Notes under the pieces: generated by a model
What the model was told of the DNA's origin: nothing
What the model saw: the letters and a program-made list of their open reading frames with translations, nothing else
Databases searched by the model: none
Program-made: the position numbers and the translations under genes
DNA from: JBCBXA01 sp039816825
GTDB lineage: Bacteria > Pseudomonadota > Alphaproteobacteria > Rhizobiales > Rhizobiaceae
Direction: 5' to 3'
Length of the DNA: 21,438 nt
Assembly (NCBI GenBank): GCA_039816825.1
Contig: JBCBXA010000044.1
Location: forward strand, 1-21,438
Shown: piece by piece, positions 15,259 to 21,438 of the stretch
Numbering within the stretch: the first letter of the stretch is position 1
Layout of the letters: every line of letters begins with the position of its first letter

Positions 15259-16422
15259 TTACCGCTCGATCAACTCATATCCATGGCGTGAAAGCTGTTC
15301 TGCGCCATCGGTCGTCGTGAGGAATGTTCGGCCTAAGGTCATGGCGGTGCCGCTGTCGGAATCCATGATGATCATGTGTGCAAAGAGCACCATGCCGGGC
15401 TCCACCACGCGTTCATTGGCTGCATAGAGCATGTGGGGCTCCATCCATGAAGGGGCGAAGCGGGCGCCCAATGAATAGCCGCATGCGGCGAGCCGGTGGC
15501 GGGCCAAGCCTGCTCCGTCTAGAACGCGGGCGTGTATCGCGAAGAGATCCCCGAGCGTTACACTCTCCGACGCAGAATTTTGCAAAGCCGCTTCGATCTC
15601 GGTCAGAGCCTGGCTGGCGGCTACGTGCAATTGGCCGTGCCGTTCCGTGGCCCCGCCCACCGGCACCGTTTGCATCATGGCGGCGTGGTAGTGCCGATAG
15701 ACACCGGCCCACTCCAGGGTCAGCTGATCCTGCGGGTCCAGGATGCGCCGCCCGCTCTGGTATCGACACAGAAGTGCGTTTTGGCCCGACCCGATGATGA
15801 ATTCATTGCCGGGATAGTCGCCATCCGACGAGAAAGCCGAGGCGTGCATGGCTGCCAAAATGTCAGCTTCGTTGGCTCCAGCCTTGGTGATGGCGAGGGC
15901 GGCATCGAACGCATCATCGGCCTGTCGTGCCGCCTGTCTCACAAAGCCGATTTCCTCTTCGCTTTTGATCAGTCGAAGCTCTGGAACGATCATGGACTGG
16001 TCCACCAGACGCGCGAAGGCGCGCATGCGCTGGTCCAGGCGCCGTCCATTGGCGGCCGTCAGACCGTGAGTGTCGTACTCCACCCCCACAAGCGCGCCCA
16101 GCAGGTTCAACTCATCCAGAATGTCCTTCAGCTCCGCTGTGGGGTCAGCGTCCTGCCGGTCCGTCCAGATGCGGATGTCACCGAGGTTAGAGGTTTGCTC
16201 TGCCTGCCGCTGGTCGGCCGAGCGGGTGAGCAGAACCATCTTGCCGTCTGCGGTGACGACAAGGCACTGGAAGAAGCAGAAACCGAACGTGTCGTAGCCG
16301 GTCAGCCAGTACATGCTCTCCTGGGCGAACAGCAGCATGGCTTCGAGCTTCTCCGCCTTCATGGCCGCGAGGAGACGCTCGCGGCGCGCGGAAAACTCAG
16401 CTTCGCTGAAGTGAACGGACAT
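15259..16422 (-). CDS. M24 (creatinase/aminopeptidase P fold) protein, ectoine hydrolase-like, without usual metal ligands
   Basis: A 387-residue pita-bread-fold protein with the N-terminal creatinase domain (about 10-140) and the C-terminal M24 domain (about 155-385). By eye the five classical metal ligands (D, D, H, E, E) of M24 peptidases are E237, A248, Y316 (in GYSLG, where peptidases have GHGIG), H349 and G364, so none is strictly kept. This recalls metal-independent creatinase and DoeA-type ectoine hydrolase, to which GYSLGARFAPSWMEP is also similar, so a C-N hydrolase on a small substrate is more likely than a peptidase. Start ATG has GAGAGG upstream. It lies 20 bases after csaA, likely in one operon. 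The substrate is unknown. Confidence 0.82.
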   Translation of the reverse strand: MSVHFSEAEFSARRERLLAAMKAEKLEAMLLFAQESMYWLTGYDTFGFCFFQCLVVTADGKMVLLTRSADQRQAEQTSNLGDIRIWTDRQDADPTAELKDILDELNLLGALVGVEYDTHGLTAANGRRLDQRMRAFARLVDQSMIVPELRLIKSEEEIGFVRQAARQADDAFDAALAITKAGANEADILAAMHASAFSSDGDYPGNEFIIGSGQNALLCRYQSGRRILDPQDQLTLEWAGVYRHYHAAMMQTVPVGGATERHGQLHVAASQALTEIEAALQNSASESVTLGDLFAIHARVLDGAGLARHRLAACGYSLGARFAPSWMEPHMLYAANERVVEPGMVLFAHMIIMDSDSGTAMTLGRTFLTTTDGAEQLSRHGYELIER

Positions 16423-16442
16423 GGGCTACGCCTCTCAGAAAG

Positions 16443-16784
16443 TCAGTACAGTCTGCCGCCGACCGCAGCATCGCCAGCCGGGGTGATGAGCACCACTTCG
16501 CCACCTGCGTCGGGAACGCCGAGGGTCAGAACCTCGGACATGAACGGACCAATCTGGCGCGGTGGGAAATTGACCACTGCCAGCACCAGCGTGCCCGGTA
16601 GATCTTCGAGGGTGTGGTTCACCGTGATTTGCGCCGAACTCTTCTTCACACCGATCTCCGGCCCCAGGTCGATGGTCAGCTTGAAGGCGGGTTTCCGAGC
16701 TTGTGGGAAGGCTTCTGCAGTGACAATGCGCCCAACCCGCACATCCACCTTCAGAAAATCGTCAAATTGGATGAGCTCAGTCAC
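16443..16784 (-). CDS. csaA: tRNA-binding protein CsaA-like
   Basis: A single-domain OB-fold protein related to the tRNA-binding domain of methionyl-tRNA synthetase and Trbp111; CsaA has been described as tRNA-binding and chaperone-like. With the GTG at 16784 it is 113 residues, typical for CsaA, and starts VTELIQFDDFLKVDVRVG. The family features are KVDVRVGRIVTAEAF near the start, ARKPAFKLTIDLG, SSAQITVNHTLEDL, and VVNFPPRQIGPFMSEVLTLG. A longer open frame from 16844 adds 20 unrelated residues. The GTG overlaps the stop of the GNAT gene as GTGA, which suggests translational coupling, and the M24 gene follows 20 bases later. Confidence 0.92.
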   Translation of the reverse strand: MTELIQFDDFLKVDVRVGRIVTAEAFPQARKPAFKLTIDLGPEIGVKKSSAQITVNHTLEDLPGTLVLAVVNFPPRQIGPFMSEVLTLGVPDAGGEVVLITPAGDAAVGGRLY

Positions 16785-17077
16785 GTCTGCAGAACGTCCT
16801 GCCACTCCGGGTAACGCCGGAACATGGAAGCTGCGAACGGGCACAAAGGCACGATTTTAACGCCTTCTGCCCGCGCGTCTGTGACGGCGCGGAGCCACAA
16901 GGCCTTGCCCACGCCTTCGCCTCGATATGCATCCGGCACACCAGTATGGTCGATGATGTGGGCTGTCTTGCTCATGATCGAGTAGGTCAGCTCGGCTTCG
17001 GGCTTCCCATCCGCTGCCCAATGGTAGCGGCCTTTGCTGCCCTCTTCATGGCGATGAATGTCTTTGAGATCCGGCAT
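16781..17077 (-). CDS. Small GNAT-fold N-acetyltransferase (YjdJ-like)
   Basis: A 98-residue protein of the short GNAT group (YjdJ type, Acetyltransf_CG). It has the beta-strand core GRYHWAADGKPEAELTYSIM, then IIDHTGVPDAYRGEGVGKALW with the acetyl-CoA pyrophosphate loop YRGEGVGKAL (51-60), and the C-terminal VPLCPFAASMFRRYPEW typical of the group. Substrate is unknown. The ribosome binding site before ATG 17077 is weak. It lies 65 bases after the TetR-like gene and overlaps csaA by four bases, so it is probably in the same transcription unit. Confidence 0.87.
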   Translation of the reverse strand: MPDLKDIHRHEEGSKGRYHWAADGKPEAELTYSIMSKTAHIIDHTGVPDAYRGEGVGKALWLRAVTDARAEGVKIVPLCPFAASMFRRYPEWQDVLQT

Positions 17078-17142
17078 GCCGAATTGGTGCCATCCCGCGC
17101 GGTGGGTGGCAAGCGGGAAGCTGCCGTCCTCGCAGCCATACT

Positions 17143-17820
17143 CTATGAGATTGGCTGTTCGCGGGACGTGTATTCATTGACGGGATATTTGGGTTGCGTG
17201 CTGCTGCGTCGCCGGCGCGGCTGAAAAAGGCCCGTCAGTCGATCCAGTCGGCTCAGTTGCTGCTCCCCGCGCCGCAACGTCTTGTCGAGTTCCGCCATGG
17301 TGGCGGCGAGCCCGGCATCGTCATCGTTCAGCCAGGTTCGCATCACGTGGGAGAAGGCGAGCACAGCGCCTTGAACTCTTGCAGCACCCATGAGCCCATC
17401 GGGGTCGATGCCTGCGCCGATGAGCATCCAGGATTGTGATCTGACCGCCACCCGGTTGAGCTCAAGGGCAAGAACCGGGTCGCGCCGGACATCTTTCATA
17501 AGCTGTTTCAGGCCGGGTTTCTTTTCCGCCAGCGCATCAAAGCGGGCCATCAACACATCGAACAGGCGTTCCCGAGCCGGTTCGTCCGCCAGATCTTCAT
17601 CGACGGCCTCCAGGACCTCGCGGTCCACTTTCCGGGCGAAGGCGGCGATGATGTCCATCTTGCTGGCCACGAGATCTGGCAAGCGAACCAGCGGCACTTC
17701 GGCCGTCGAGGCCAGTTCCGACAGGCCGATATGGCTCCACGGCTTGTGCGCCAGTGCTCCAAACAGCGCGTCAATCAGTTTGTCTGTATGGTCCGATTTG
17801 GATGCAGGATCAGTGGCCAT
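17143..17820 (-). CDS. TetR/COQ9-like transcriptional regulator
   Basis: A 225-residue all-helical protein. Residues 12-58 look like a TetR-type helix-turn-helix: DKLIDALFGALAHKPW, then ISEL-like GLSELASTAEVPLVRLPDLVASKMDI. The rest is a helical ligand/dimer domain (about 65-190), then a basic, Ser/Arg-rich tail (FQPRRRRSS). Alphaproteobacterial proteins of this kind share distant similarity with COQ9, a lipid-binding ubiquinone protein that has the TetR fold, so a lipid-binding role rather than DNA binding is possible. The recognition helix lacks the usual aromatic YYHF-type end (it reads LPDLVASK), which weakens the repressor reading. ATG at 17820 has GGAGAAG upstream. First gene of the cluster running to the M24 gene. 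Confidence 0.75.
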   Translation of the reverse strand: MATDPASKSDHTDKLIDALFGALAHKPWSHIGLSELASTAEVPLVRLPDLVASKMDIIAAFARKVDREVLEAVDEDLADEPARERLFDVLMARFDALAEKKPGLKQLMKDVRRDPVLALELNRVAVRSQSWMLIGAGIDPDGLMGAARVQGAVLAFSHVMRTWLNDDDAGLAATMAELDKTLRRGEQQLSRLDRLTGLFQPRRRRSSTQPKYPVNEYTSREQPIS

Positions 17821-17900
17821 GGTCTTCTCCAGAATAGCTGTCCCTCATTTAGGGTGTGCACGCTGATCTTGTATCTGTGACGAAGTGTTCGAACCAATGA

Positions 17901-17925
17901 AAAGGGCCGCCCGAGGGCGGCCCTT
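17901..17925 (-). terminator. Intrinsic terminator of the L,D-transpeptidase gene
   Basis: On the minus strand AAGGGCCGCC (17925-17916) pairs with GGCGGCCCTT (17911-17902) around a CTCG loop, a 10-bp stem with a TTTT run at its 3' foot. It lies 28 bases after the stop at 17954. Confidence 0.9.
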
Positions 17926-17953
17926 GACCTGTTCCTCAACTGAAAGCGTGCAT

Positions 17954-18556
17954 CTAGATCACGTAGACCCGCGAACCGACTTTCACGCGGTTGTAGAGAT
18001 CTTCGACGTGGGCGTTGACCATGCGAATGCAGCCATTGGACACTGACTGCCCGATGGACCACGGCGCTGTCGTTCCATGAATGCGGTAATATGTGTCCCG
18101 CTTGCCGCGATAGAGGTAGAGCGCACGGGCACCCAGCGGGTTGGTGGGGCCGCCCGGCACGCCGCCAGCATATTTGGCATATTTGTGCGGCTCGCGGCGG
18201 ATCATGTTCTGCGTTGGTGTCCAGCTTGGCCATTTGGCTTTGCGCCCGATCCGCGCCGAACCCTTGAACGCAAGGCCAGCTCGGCCCACGCCGACGCCAT
18301 AGCGACGAGCGCGGCTGGACGACTCGATCAGGTACAGAAAGTGGTTGCGCGGATCGACCACGATCGACCCCGCACGGTATTTGGAGCGATAGGTGACCCG
18401 CTGCGGCATGTATTTGCGCGGCAGCTTGAAGTTCCGGTAGCGCTTGGTGTGATGGGCGAGCGCCGTGCTCGGAACGCTGGCGATGGCACCGGTGAAGGTG
18501 ATGGTAGCAAGACCAGCCTTAAGGCCGTTGACGATGAATTGGCGGCGATTGGACAT
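17954..18556 (-). CDS. L,D-transpeptidase (YkuD domain), Tat-type signal
   Basis: A periplasmic enzyme that cross-links peptidoglycan 3-3 or attaches proteins to it. From ATG 18556 (GGAG six bases upstream) it has 200 residues; a TTG five codons earlier is less likely. Residues 1-34 form a signal with SNRRQFIV and a hydrophobic core ending VPSTALA, a twin-arginine pattern that is also seen in some alphaproteobacterial YkuD proteins. The catalytic domain covers about 63-200, with H160 in YRIHGTT and nucleophile C176 in SVSNGCIRM. No peptidoglycan-binding or LysM domain is present. It is a single-gene unit ended by the hairpin at 17901-17925. Confidence 0.94.
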   Translation of the reverse strand: MSNRRQFIVNGLKAGLATITFTGAIASVPSTALAHHTKRYRNFKLPRKYMPQRVTYRSKYRAGSIVVDPRNHFLYLIESSSRARRYGVGVGRAGLAFKGSARIGRKAKWPSWTPTQNMIRREPHKYAKYAGGVPGGPTNPLGARALYLYRGKRDTYYRIHGTTAPWSIGQSVSNGCIRMVNAHVEDLYNRVKVGSRVYVI

Positions 18557-18735
18557 GACACACTCCAGCAATGTCGGGCAGCAGGTTCGAACACAAATTG
18601 TGACTGACCTGCATAATGCCGTTGAAGTCTGAATGCTGCCTGAAGGGAAAGGGTTGCCGCAATCTTGCCACGATCAAACCGGCGTGAACTTTCTCGCTGG
18701 GTAGAAGAAGGCGCGTCGTTTTGGCCAGACAGGAG

Positions 18736-18751
18736 TAGGGTCCTGACCCTA
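18736..18751. repeat. Near-perfect palindrome at the 3' end of proC
   Basis: TAGGGTC (18736-18742) and GACCCTA (18745-18751) are inverted repeats separated by CT, and the right arm includes the proC stop codon. No T-run follows on either strand. It could cap the proC mRNA or be a protein-binding site upstream of the L,D-transpeptidase gene. Confidence 0.5.
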
Positions 18752-19576
18752 GGCCAGTTCTTCGCTTCTGTCCCGCGCGGCTTTGATGACTCTTTCCATA
18801 AGGGGCGGTAGCCCGTTTTTGTCATCCATGAGAAGCTGAAGCGCGGCGGCTGTTGTGCCGCCGGGCGACGTGACGTTCTGCCGAAGTGTCGCCGCATCGT
18901 CGGGTGAGCGGTGGAGCAGTTCACCGGCACCTTCCACGGTGGCGCGCGCTAGAGTTTTGGACGTGCCGGCGTCCAGGCCCAGGGCTTCACCGGCACGAGC
19001 CATGGCTTCCACCATGTGGAACAGATAGGCGGGGCCAGAGCCGGAGAGGGCGGTGATGGCGTCGATCTGGGCCTCCTCCTCAACCCAAACGGTCAGTCCA
19101 ACGGTGCTCAGCAGAGTGTCGGCGAGGCGCTTCTGCTCTGGATCCATCCCACTCTGAGCGATGGCACCTGTTGCGCCCCGACCCACAAGGGCGGGGGTGT
19201 TGGGAATGGTTCGCACCACTTTGGCGGGTGCACACTGTTCGCTGAGAAACGCCAGTGTTTTGCCGGCCGCGAGTGAGATCGCGAGGCTGTCCTGGGTGAG
19301 ACGGTCGCGAAGTGGCGCCAGCGCTGCCTCGGCAATCTGTGGTTTCACGGCGATGACCAGGCACTCAATGGCGCCAGAAATGTCTGTTGCTGCTGAAAGG
19401 AGATCAAAGGCGTGCGTGTCTGCAAGCCTTTGCAGGTCATCTGAAGGCGCCGGGTCGATCACCCGCACTTTTTCAACCGGCAGACCGCCTTGCAGCCAAC
19501 CTTCCAGCATGGCGCGGCCCATATTGCCTCCACCGAGGAGGGTTACCTTGAGCGGAAAGTCAGACAGATTGGTCAT
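18749..19576 (-). CDS. proC: Pyrroline-5-carboxylate reductase
   Basis: The last step of proline synthesis: reduces 1-pyrroline-5-carboxylate to L-proline with NAD(P)H. The 275 residues from ATG 19576 have the N-terminal Rossmann loop LLGGGNMGRAM (13-23), AVKPQ (76-80), RTIPNTPALVGRG (122-134), and the C-terminal substrate/dimer region LSGSGPAYLF (177-186) and NVTSPGGTTAAAL (234-246). A longer open frame adds 13 residues but runs into the HU terminator; only a weak AGG lies upstream of the chosen ATG. The HU gene lies upstream on the same strand, with a terminator between them. Confidence 0.95.
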   Translation of the reverse strand: MTNLSDFPLKVTLLGGGNMGRAMLEGWLQGGLPVEKVRVIDPAPSDDLQRLADTHAFDLLSAATDISGAIECLVIAVKPQIAEAALAPLRDRLTQDSLAISLAAGKTLAFLSEQCAPAKVVRTIPNTPALVGRGATGAIAQSGMDPEQKRLADTLLSTVGLTVWVEEEAQIDAITALSGSGPAYLFHMVEAMARAGEALGLDAGTSKTLARATVEGAGELLHRSPDDAATLRQNVTSPGGTTAAALQLLMDDKNGLPPLMERVIKAARDRSEELA

Positions 19577-19615
19577 GCAATACCTGCGCGGCTTGAATGG
19601 CCTGATGATAGGCAC

Positions 19616-19655
19616 AAAAAAACCGGCGGGCCATGCATGGGCAGGGCGCCGCCGG
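19616..19655 (-). terminator. Intrinsic terminator of the HU gene
   Basis: On the minus strand CCGGCGG (19655-19649) pairs with CCGCCGG (19629-19623), followed by seven T (19622-19616). The loop contains the perfect 10-bp palindrome CCATGCATGG (19631-19640), which can form its own inner stem. It separates HU from proC. Confidence 0.88.
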
Positions 19656-19675
19656 CTGCAACTCTCGACTGACGG

Positions 19676-19951
19676 TTAGCCGTTCAGAGCGTCTTTGAGG
19701 CCTTTGAGAGCCTTGAAGCTTGCGCCGCGGCTGGCCTTGATCTGGATCTTCTCACCGGTCAGCGGGTTACGGCCTTCACGGGCTGCACGCTCGGTCACAC
19801 CGAACTTGCCAAAACCGGCAATGTTGACTTCACCGCCGGACTTAAGCTCGGCCTGCACGGTGGCGAAGACGGCATCAACGGCGGCTTGGGCGTCGGCCTT
19901 GGACTGACCGGTATGGGATGCCACTGCGTCGGCGAGTTCGTTCTTGTTCAT
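19676..19951 (-). CDS. hup: HU family DNA-binding protein
   Basis: A 91-residue nucleoid-associated protein that bends and compacts DNA as a dimer. The sequence is a full HU: MNKNELADAVASHTGQSKADA at the start, the core GGEVNIAGFGKFGVTERAAREG, the beta-arm RNPLTGEKIQI with the conserved Arg-Asn-Pro tip (61-63), and the C-terminal FKALKGLKDAL. It is nearer to HU-beta than IHF, since it has GFGKFG and the short C-terminus. ATG has CAGGAGA about five bases upstream. A strong terminator follows, so it is probably a single-gene, highly expressed unit. Confidence 0.96.
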   Translation of the reverse strand: MNKNELADAVASHTGQSKADAQAAVDAVFATVQAELKSGGEVNIAGFGKFGVTERAAREGRNPLTGEKIQIKASRGASFKALKGLKDALNG

Positions 19952-20022
19952 GTGAATCTCCTGTTCAAGAATCGTTGAGAAGCTAATGTAAAATACCTCG
20001 CGCCAAAGGCTCGAGCGTTCAG

Positions 20023-20044
20023 AAAGCCCGGAGATTCGGGCTTT
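20023..20044 (-). terminator. Hairpin after the YbjN gene, probable terminator
   Basis: AAAGCCCG (20023-20030) and CGGGCTTT (20037-20044) form a perfect 8-bp stem with a six-base loop. On the minus strand it follows the YbjN stop by 27 bases; the 3' arm ends in TTT, but no longer T-run follows, so strength is moderate. The rest of the gap to HU (19952-20022) should carry the HU promoter. Confidence 0.7.
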
Positions 20045-20071
20045 TCCCCCGTTTCAGGGCGAAAATGATGG

Positions 20072-20584
20072 TCATGCGGTGCCTTGGGTCTCAAAATGAG
20101 CGCAATCGACGGCGCGACGGGCGTCAAACCCGGACCAGACAACGAATTGAAACGCCTGATAGTAGCGTTCGCAGGCCTCCAGAGCACTGGCCAGCAGCGC
20201 CTCCACCTGTGCGCCGGTGGGCTCCGCACCGCCCGACAGCAGCAGCGTCTGGCGGAACATGACAACGGATTCCTGTTCCCAGACATCGAAATGACCGATG
20301 AGCAATTGTTCGTTCACAAGCGACAGAAGGCGCATGACCTCTGTCTTGCGTTTCTCGGGCACCTTGAACTCGAACGCACAGGCCAAATGCAGCGCTTCAA
20401 AGTCCGCGATCCAGGACATGGAGACATCATACTCCGCCCATTGCCCCTTCACGGTAATGGCGATCTCGTCTTCTCCTGACCGCTCAAAAGACCAGTCATT
20501 GCCAGTGGCAACGATCTCTATCAGATCGACCGGATTGTCGGATCTGTCTTCGATCTCCAGTGCGTCAGAATACCCAACGGCCAT
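20072..20584 (-). CDS. YbjN domain-containing protein
   Basis: A 170-residue cytoplasmic protein with the YbjN fold, which resembles type III secretion chaperones. The N-terminal DNPVDLIEIVATGNDWSFERS and the strands ITVKGQWAEYDVSMSW and LHLACAFEFKVPEKRK, then the helix VMRLLSLVNEQLLIGHFDVWEQE, are the family pattern. Its biochemical role is unknown; E. coli YbjN affects stress and motility when overproduced. ATG at 20584 has GGAGG seven bases upstream. Upstream on the same strand, after a 373-base gap, is the UbiK-like gene; downstream are HU and proC. A YbjN-proC neighbourhood is, as far as I recall, common in Rhizobiales. Confidence 0.9.
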   Translation of the reverse strand: MAVGYSDALEIEDRSDNPVDLIEIVATGNDWSFERSGEDEIAITVKGQWAEYDVSMSWIADFEALHLACAFEFKVPEKRKTEVMRLLSLVNEQLLIGHFDVWEQESVVMFRQTLLLSGGAEPTGAQVEALLASALEACERYYQAFQFVVWSGFDARRAVDCAHFETQGTA

Positions 20585-20957
20585 GAATCAACCTCCGCGC
20601 GAGTTGTCCCCGCGTGCTTTGAATGGCGGCTGAAACGGGTCAGGCCCATCGCAACCTTTGAGTGGCTGGAAACGGTTCGGCACGCACACAAAGCACCGTC
20701 TAGGCATTTGCCTCGACAGGCGCTGATCCGAATCGATCAACAATTTCAATTTACAAGGGCCGAAGATGGTGGCCAGCCACGTTGCGCAAACTTCCCCGTG
20801 GATCATACGCGGACAGTTGAATCAGCCTGTTGCAAAACCGGGCCAAGCGATTCAACCGACTCGCTTTTTACGTTTGTTCACAGGCAGGGAAAAAACTGTG
20901 AAACTTTTGTGTCGCGTTTCATCATGCCAGGAGGATTGGTGATCCGGCGCAAGGCGA
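20585..20957. other. Gene-free gap rich in inverted repeats
   Basis: No protein gene is supported here. It holds the imperfect palindrome GTC-t-AGGCA-tt-TGCCT-c-GAC (20698-20717), TGATC/GATCA (20724-20739), GTTGAATC (20816-20823) / GATTCAAC (20849-20856), AAGCGA (20845-20850) / TCGCTT (20861-20866) with a plus-strand T-run, and TTCACAG (20877-20883) / CTGTGAA (20896-20902). The YbjN promoter should be in the left half. The structures to the right could be the end of the UbiK-like transcript or a small RNA. Confidence 0.45.
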
Positions 20958-21302
20958 TCAATCGGTGGCTGTGTCGCCCGCTTTCGCCTCCAGCGCTTCA
21001 ATGCGTTTGCGCAGTTCGGCGTTTTCGTCCAGCGCCTGCGCGGCCATCGCTTTCACGGCGTCGAAGTCTTCGCGGTTGACCAGGTCCATGGTATGGACAA
21101 TGCGCTCGGCCTGACTGCGAAAGGCTGTTTCCGCTTCACGGCGAACGCCTTGTGCCATTCCAGCGGCGTCGGTGAGAAGCTTGGCGAACTCATCCACCAG
21201 GCGATTGGGGCCACGACCGCCCGATCCTCCACCAAAGCCGCCTCCGGCTGAGCTGTAGCCGTCTTGCTGGCTGGAAAAATCGTCTGTGCGGTTGTCGGTC
21301 AT
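20958..21302 (-). CDS. ubiK: Accessory factor UbiK family protein (BMFP domain)
   Basis: A 114-residue protein. The first 40 residues are polar and Gly-rich (GGGFGGGSGGRGP), and the rest is the BMFP helical domain: NRLVDEFAKLLTDAAGMAQGV (about 42-62), REAETAFRSQAERIV, then LVNREDFDAVKAMAAQALDEN and a C-terminal coiled coil ELRKRIEALEAK. E. coli UbiK helps the ubiquinone biosynthesis complex and forms trimeric coiled coils with a membrane-fusing activity shown for Brucella BMFP. ATG 21302 has GGAGGA upstream; a longer open frame to 21413 adds 37 residues that look non-coding. It is divergent from the gene starting at 21429. Confidence 0.88.
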   Translation of the reverse strand: MTDNRTDDFSSQQDGYSSAGGGFGGGSGGRGPNRLVDEFAKLLTDAAGMAQGVRREAETAFRSQAERIVHTMDLVNREDFDAVKAMAAQALDENAELRKRIEALEAKAGDTATD

Positions 21303-21428
21303 GGAAAGTCCTCCGTTGATCTGAAAATAGGCATGGCCCGGATGGATGCAATGAAGCTCTTGCAATAAACCGGGCCCAGACCGACGGCGCGCCAGGGCAC
21401 AAAACCAGCGCACAACAGACGAGGCACC

Positions 21429-21438
21429 ATGCCCTTTC
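21429..21438 (+). CDS. Start of a gene cut by the window end, possibly lgt
   Basis: ATG CCC TTT preceded by GAGG four bases upstream (21421-21424). Only three codons are visible. In many alphaproteobacteria the gene divergent from this BMFP gene is lgt (prolipoprotein diacylglyceryl transferase), whose product often begins MP plus a hydrophobic residue; that reading rests on neighbour context only. The 126 bases between the two starts would hold both promoters. Confidence 0.35.

Noticed and set aside
15188..15310. Plus-strand ATG with a signal-peptide-like start (MRFIAFVTSALCAFGSA)
   Set aside because: No ribosome binding site, and the frame soon runs antisense to the M24 gene with no recognisable mature protein.
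15532..16860. 442-codon plus-strand open frame
   Set aside because: It lies opposite the M24 and csaA genes, whose products are clearly recognisable; its own translation shows no domain, and it is the usual antisense shadow in GC-rich DNA.
20939..21079. Plus-strand AGGAGG (20929-20934) four bases before GTG 20939, opening a 46-residue frame
   Set aside because: The frame runs antisense into the UbiK-like gene, is Arg/Pro/Cys-rich without any family pattern, and has no clear promoter. The perfect ribosome binding motif is probably chance.
1..21438. Search for tRNA or rRNA genes, CRISPR arrays, insertion sequences, attachment sites and riboswitches
   Set aside because: No cloverleaf-like stretch, no regularly spaced repeats, no transposase or integrase and no terminal repeats were seen. 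Gaps are short and the genes are mostly core functions.

Overview
The window (about 21.4 kb, GC-rich, high coding density) reads as chromosomal core sequence from an alphaproteobacterium. The evidence is a three-gene cytochrome bc1 operon (petABC), a MarR/OmpR regulator pair that resembles PetP/PetR beside ilvE, a TRAP transporter of the TakP type, a COQ9/TetR-like regulator, a YbjN protein, and a BMFP (UbiK-like) gene divergent from what looks like the start of lgt. The mix and the TRAP system would suit a marine or rhizobial-type lineage, but I cannot name a genus. I saw no tRNA, rRNA, insertion sequence, prophage or CRISPR array.

Layout. 1-795: 3' end of an ABC exporter. 796-1132: gene-free leader with a 12-bp palindrome and short direct repeats. 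1133-3926: petA, petB, petC, with a strong intercistronic hairpin between petB and petC and an intrinsic terminator at 3960-3984. 4074-4619: apt. On the minus strand, 5923-4620 holds a metallo-beta-lactamase (glyoxalase II-like) gene coupled by an ATGA overlap to a membrane hydrolase-like gene; upstream of them are a 95-residue glycine-rich membrane protein and ilvE (7229-6345). Divergently, on the plus strand, are a MarR regulator (7312), an OmpR-type response regulator (8181) and an EnvZ-type histidine kinase (8922-10370). Next come the three genes of a TRAP transporter (10498-14071), closed by a terminator at 14100-14128 that also serves convergent prs.

From about 14150 to 21302 every gene is on the minus strand: prs; a TetR-like / GNAT / csaA / M24 (creatinase-like) cluster; a Tat-type L,D-transpeptidase; proC; the nucleoid protein HU; a YbjN protein; and a UbiK-like BMFP protein. 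A new plus-strand gene begins in the last ten bases.

How the parts relate. petABC makes the quinol:cytochrome c oxidoreductase. The MarR and response-regulator genes 3.4 kb away resemble PetP/PetR, which in Rhodobacter capsulatus are needed for bc1 expression, so a functional link is plausible. apt and prs both handle PRPP. The TRAP genes form one operon in which two tandem hairpins after the binding-protein gene probably keep its expression above that of the permeases.

Most of the window is conserved housekeeping sequence. I found no clear new defence or mobile system. The most useful leads are a 25-bp imperfect palindrome over the first start codon of the MarR gene, an M24-family protein without the usual metal ligands, a kinase H-box lacking its usual proline, and a few leader hairpins that could control expression.
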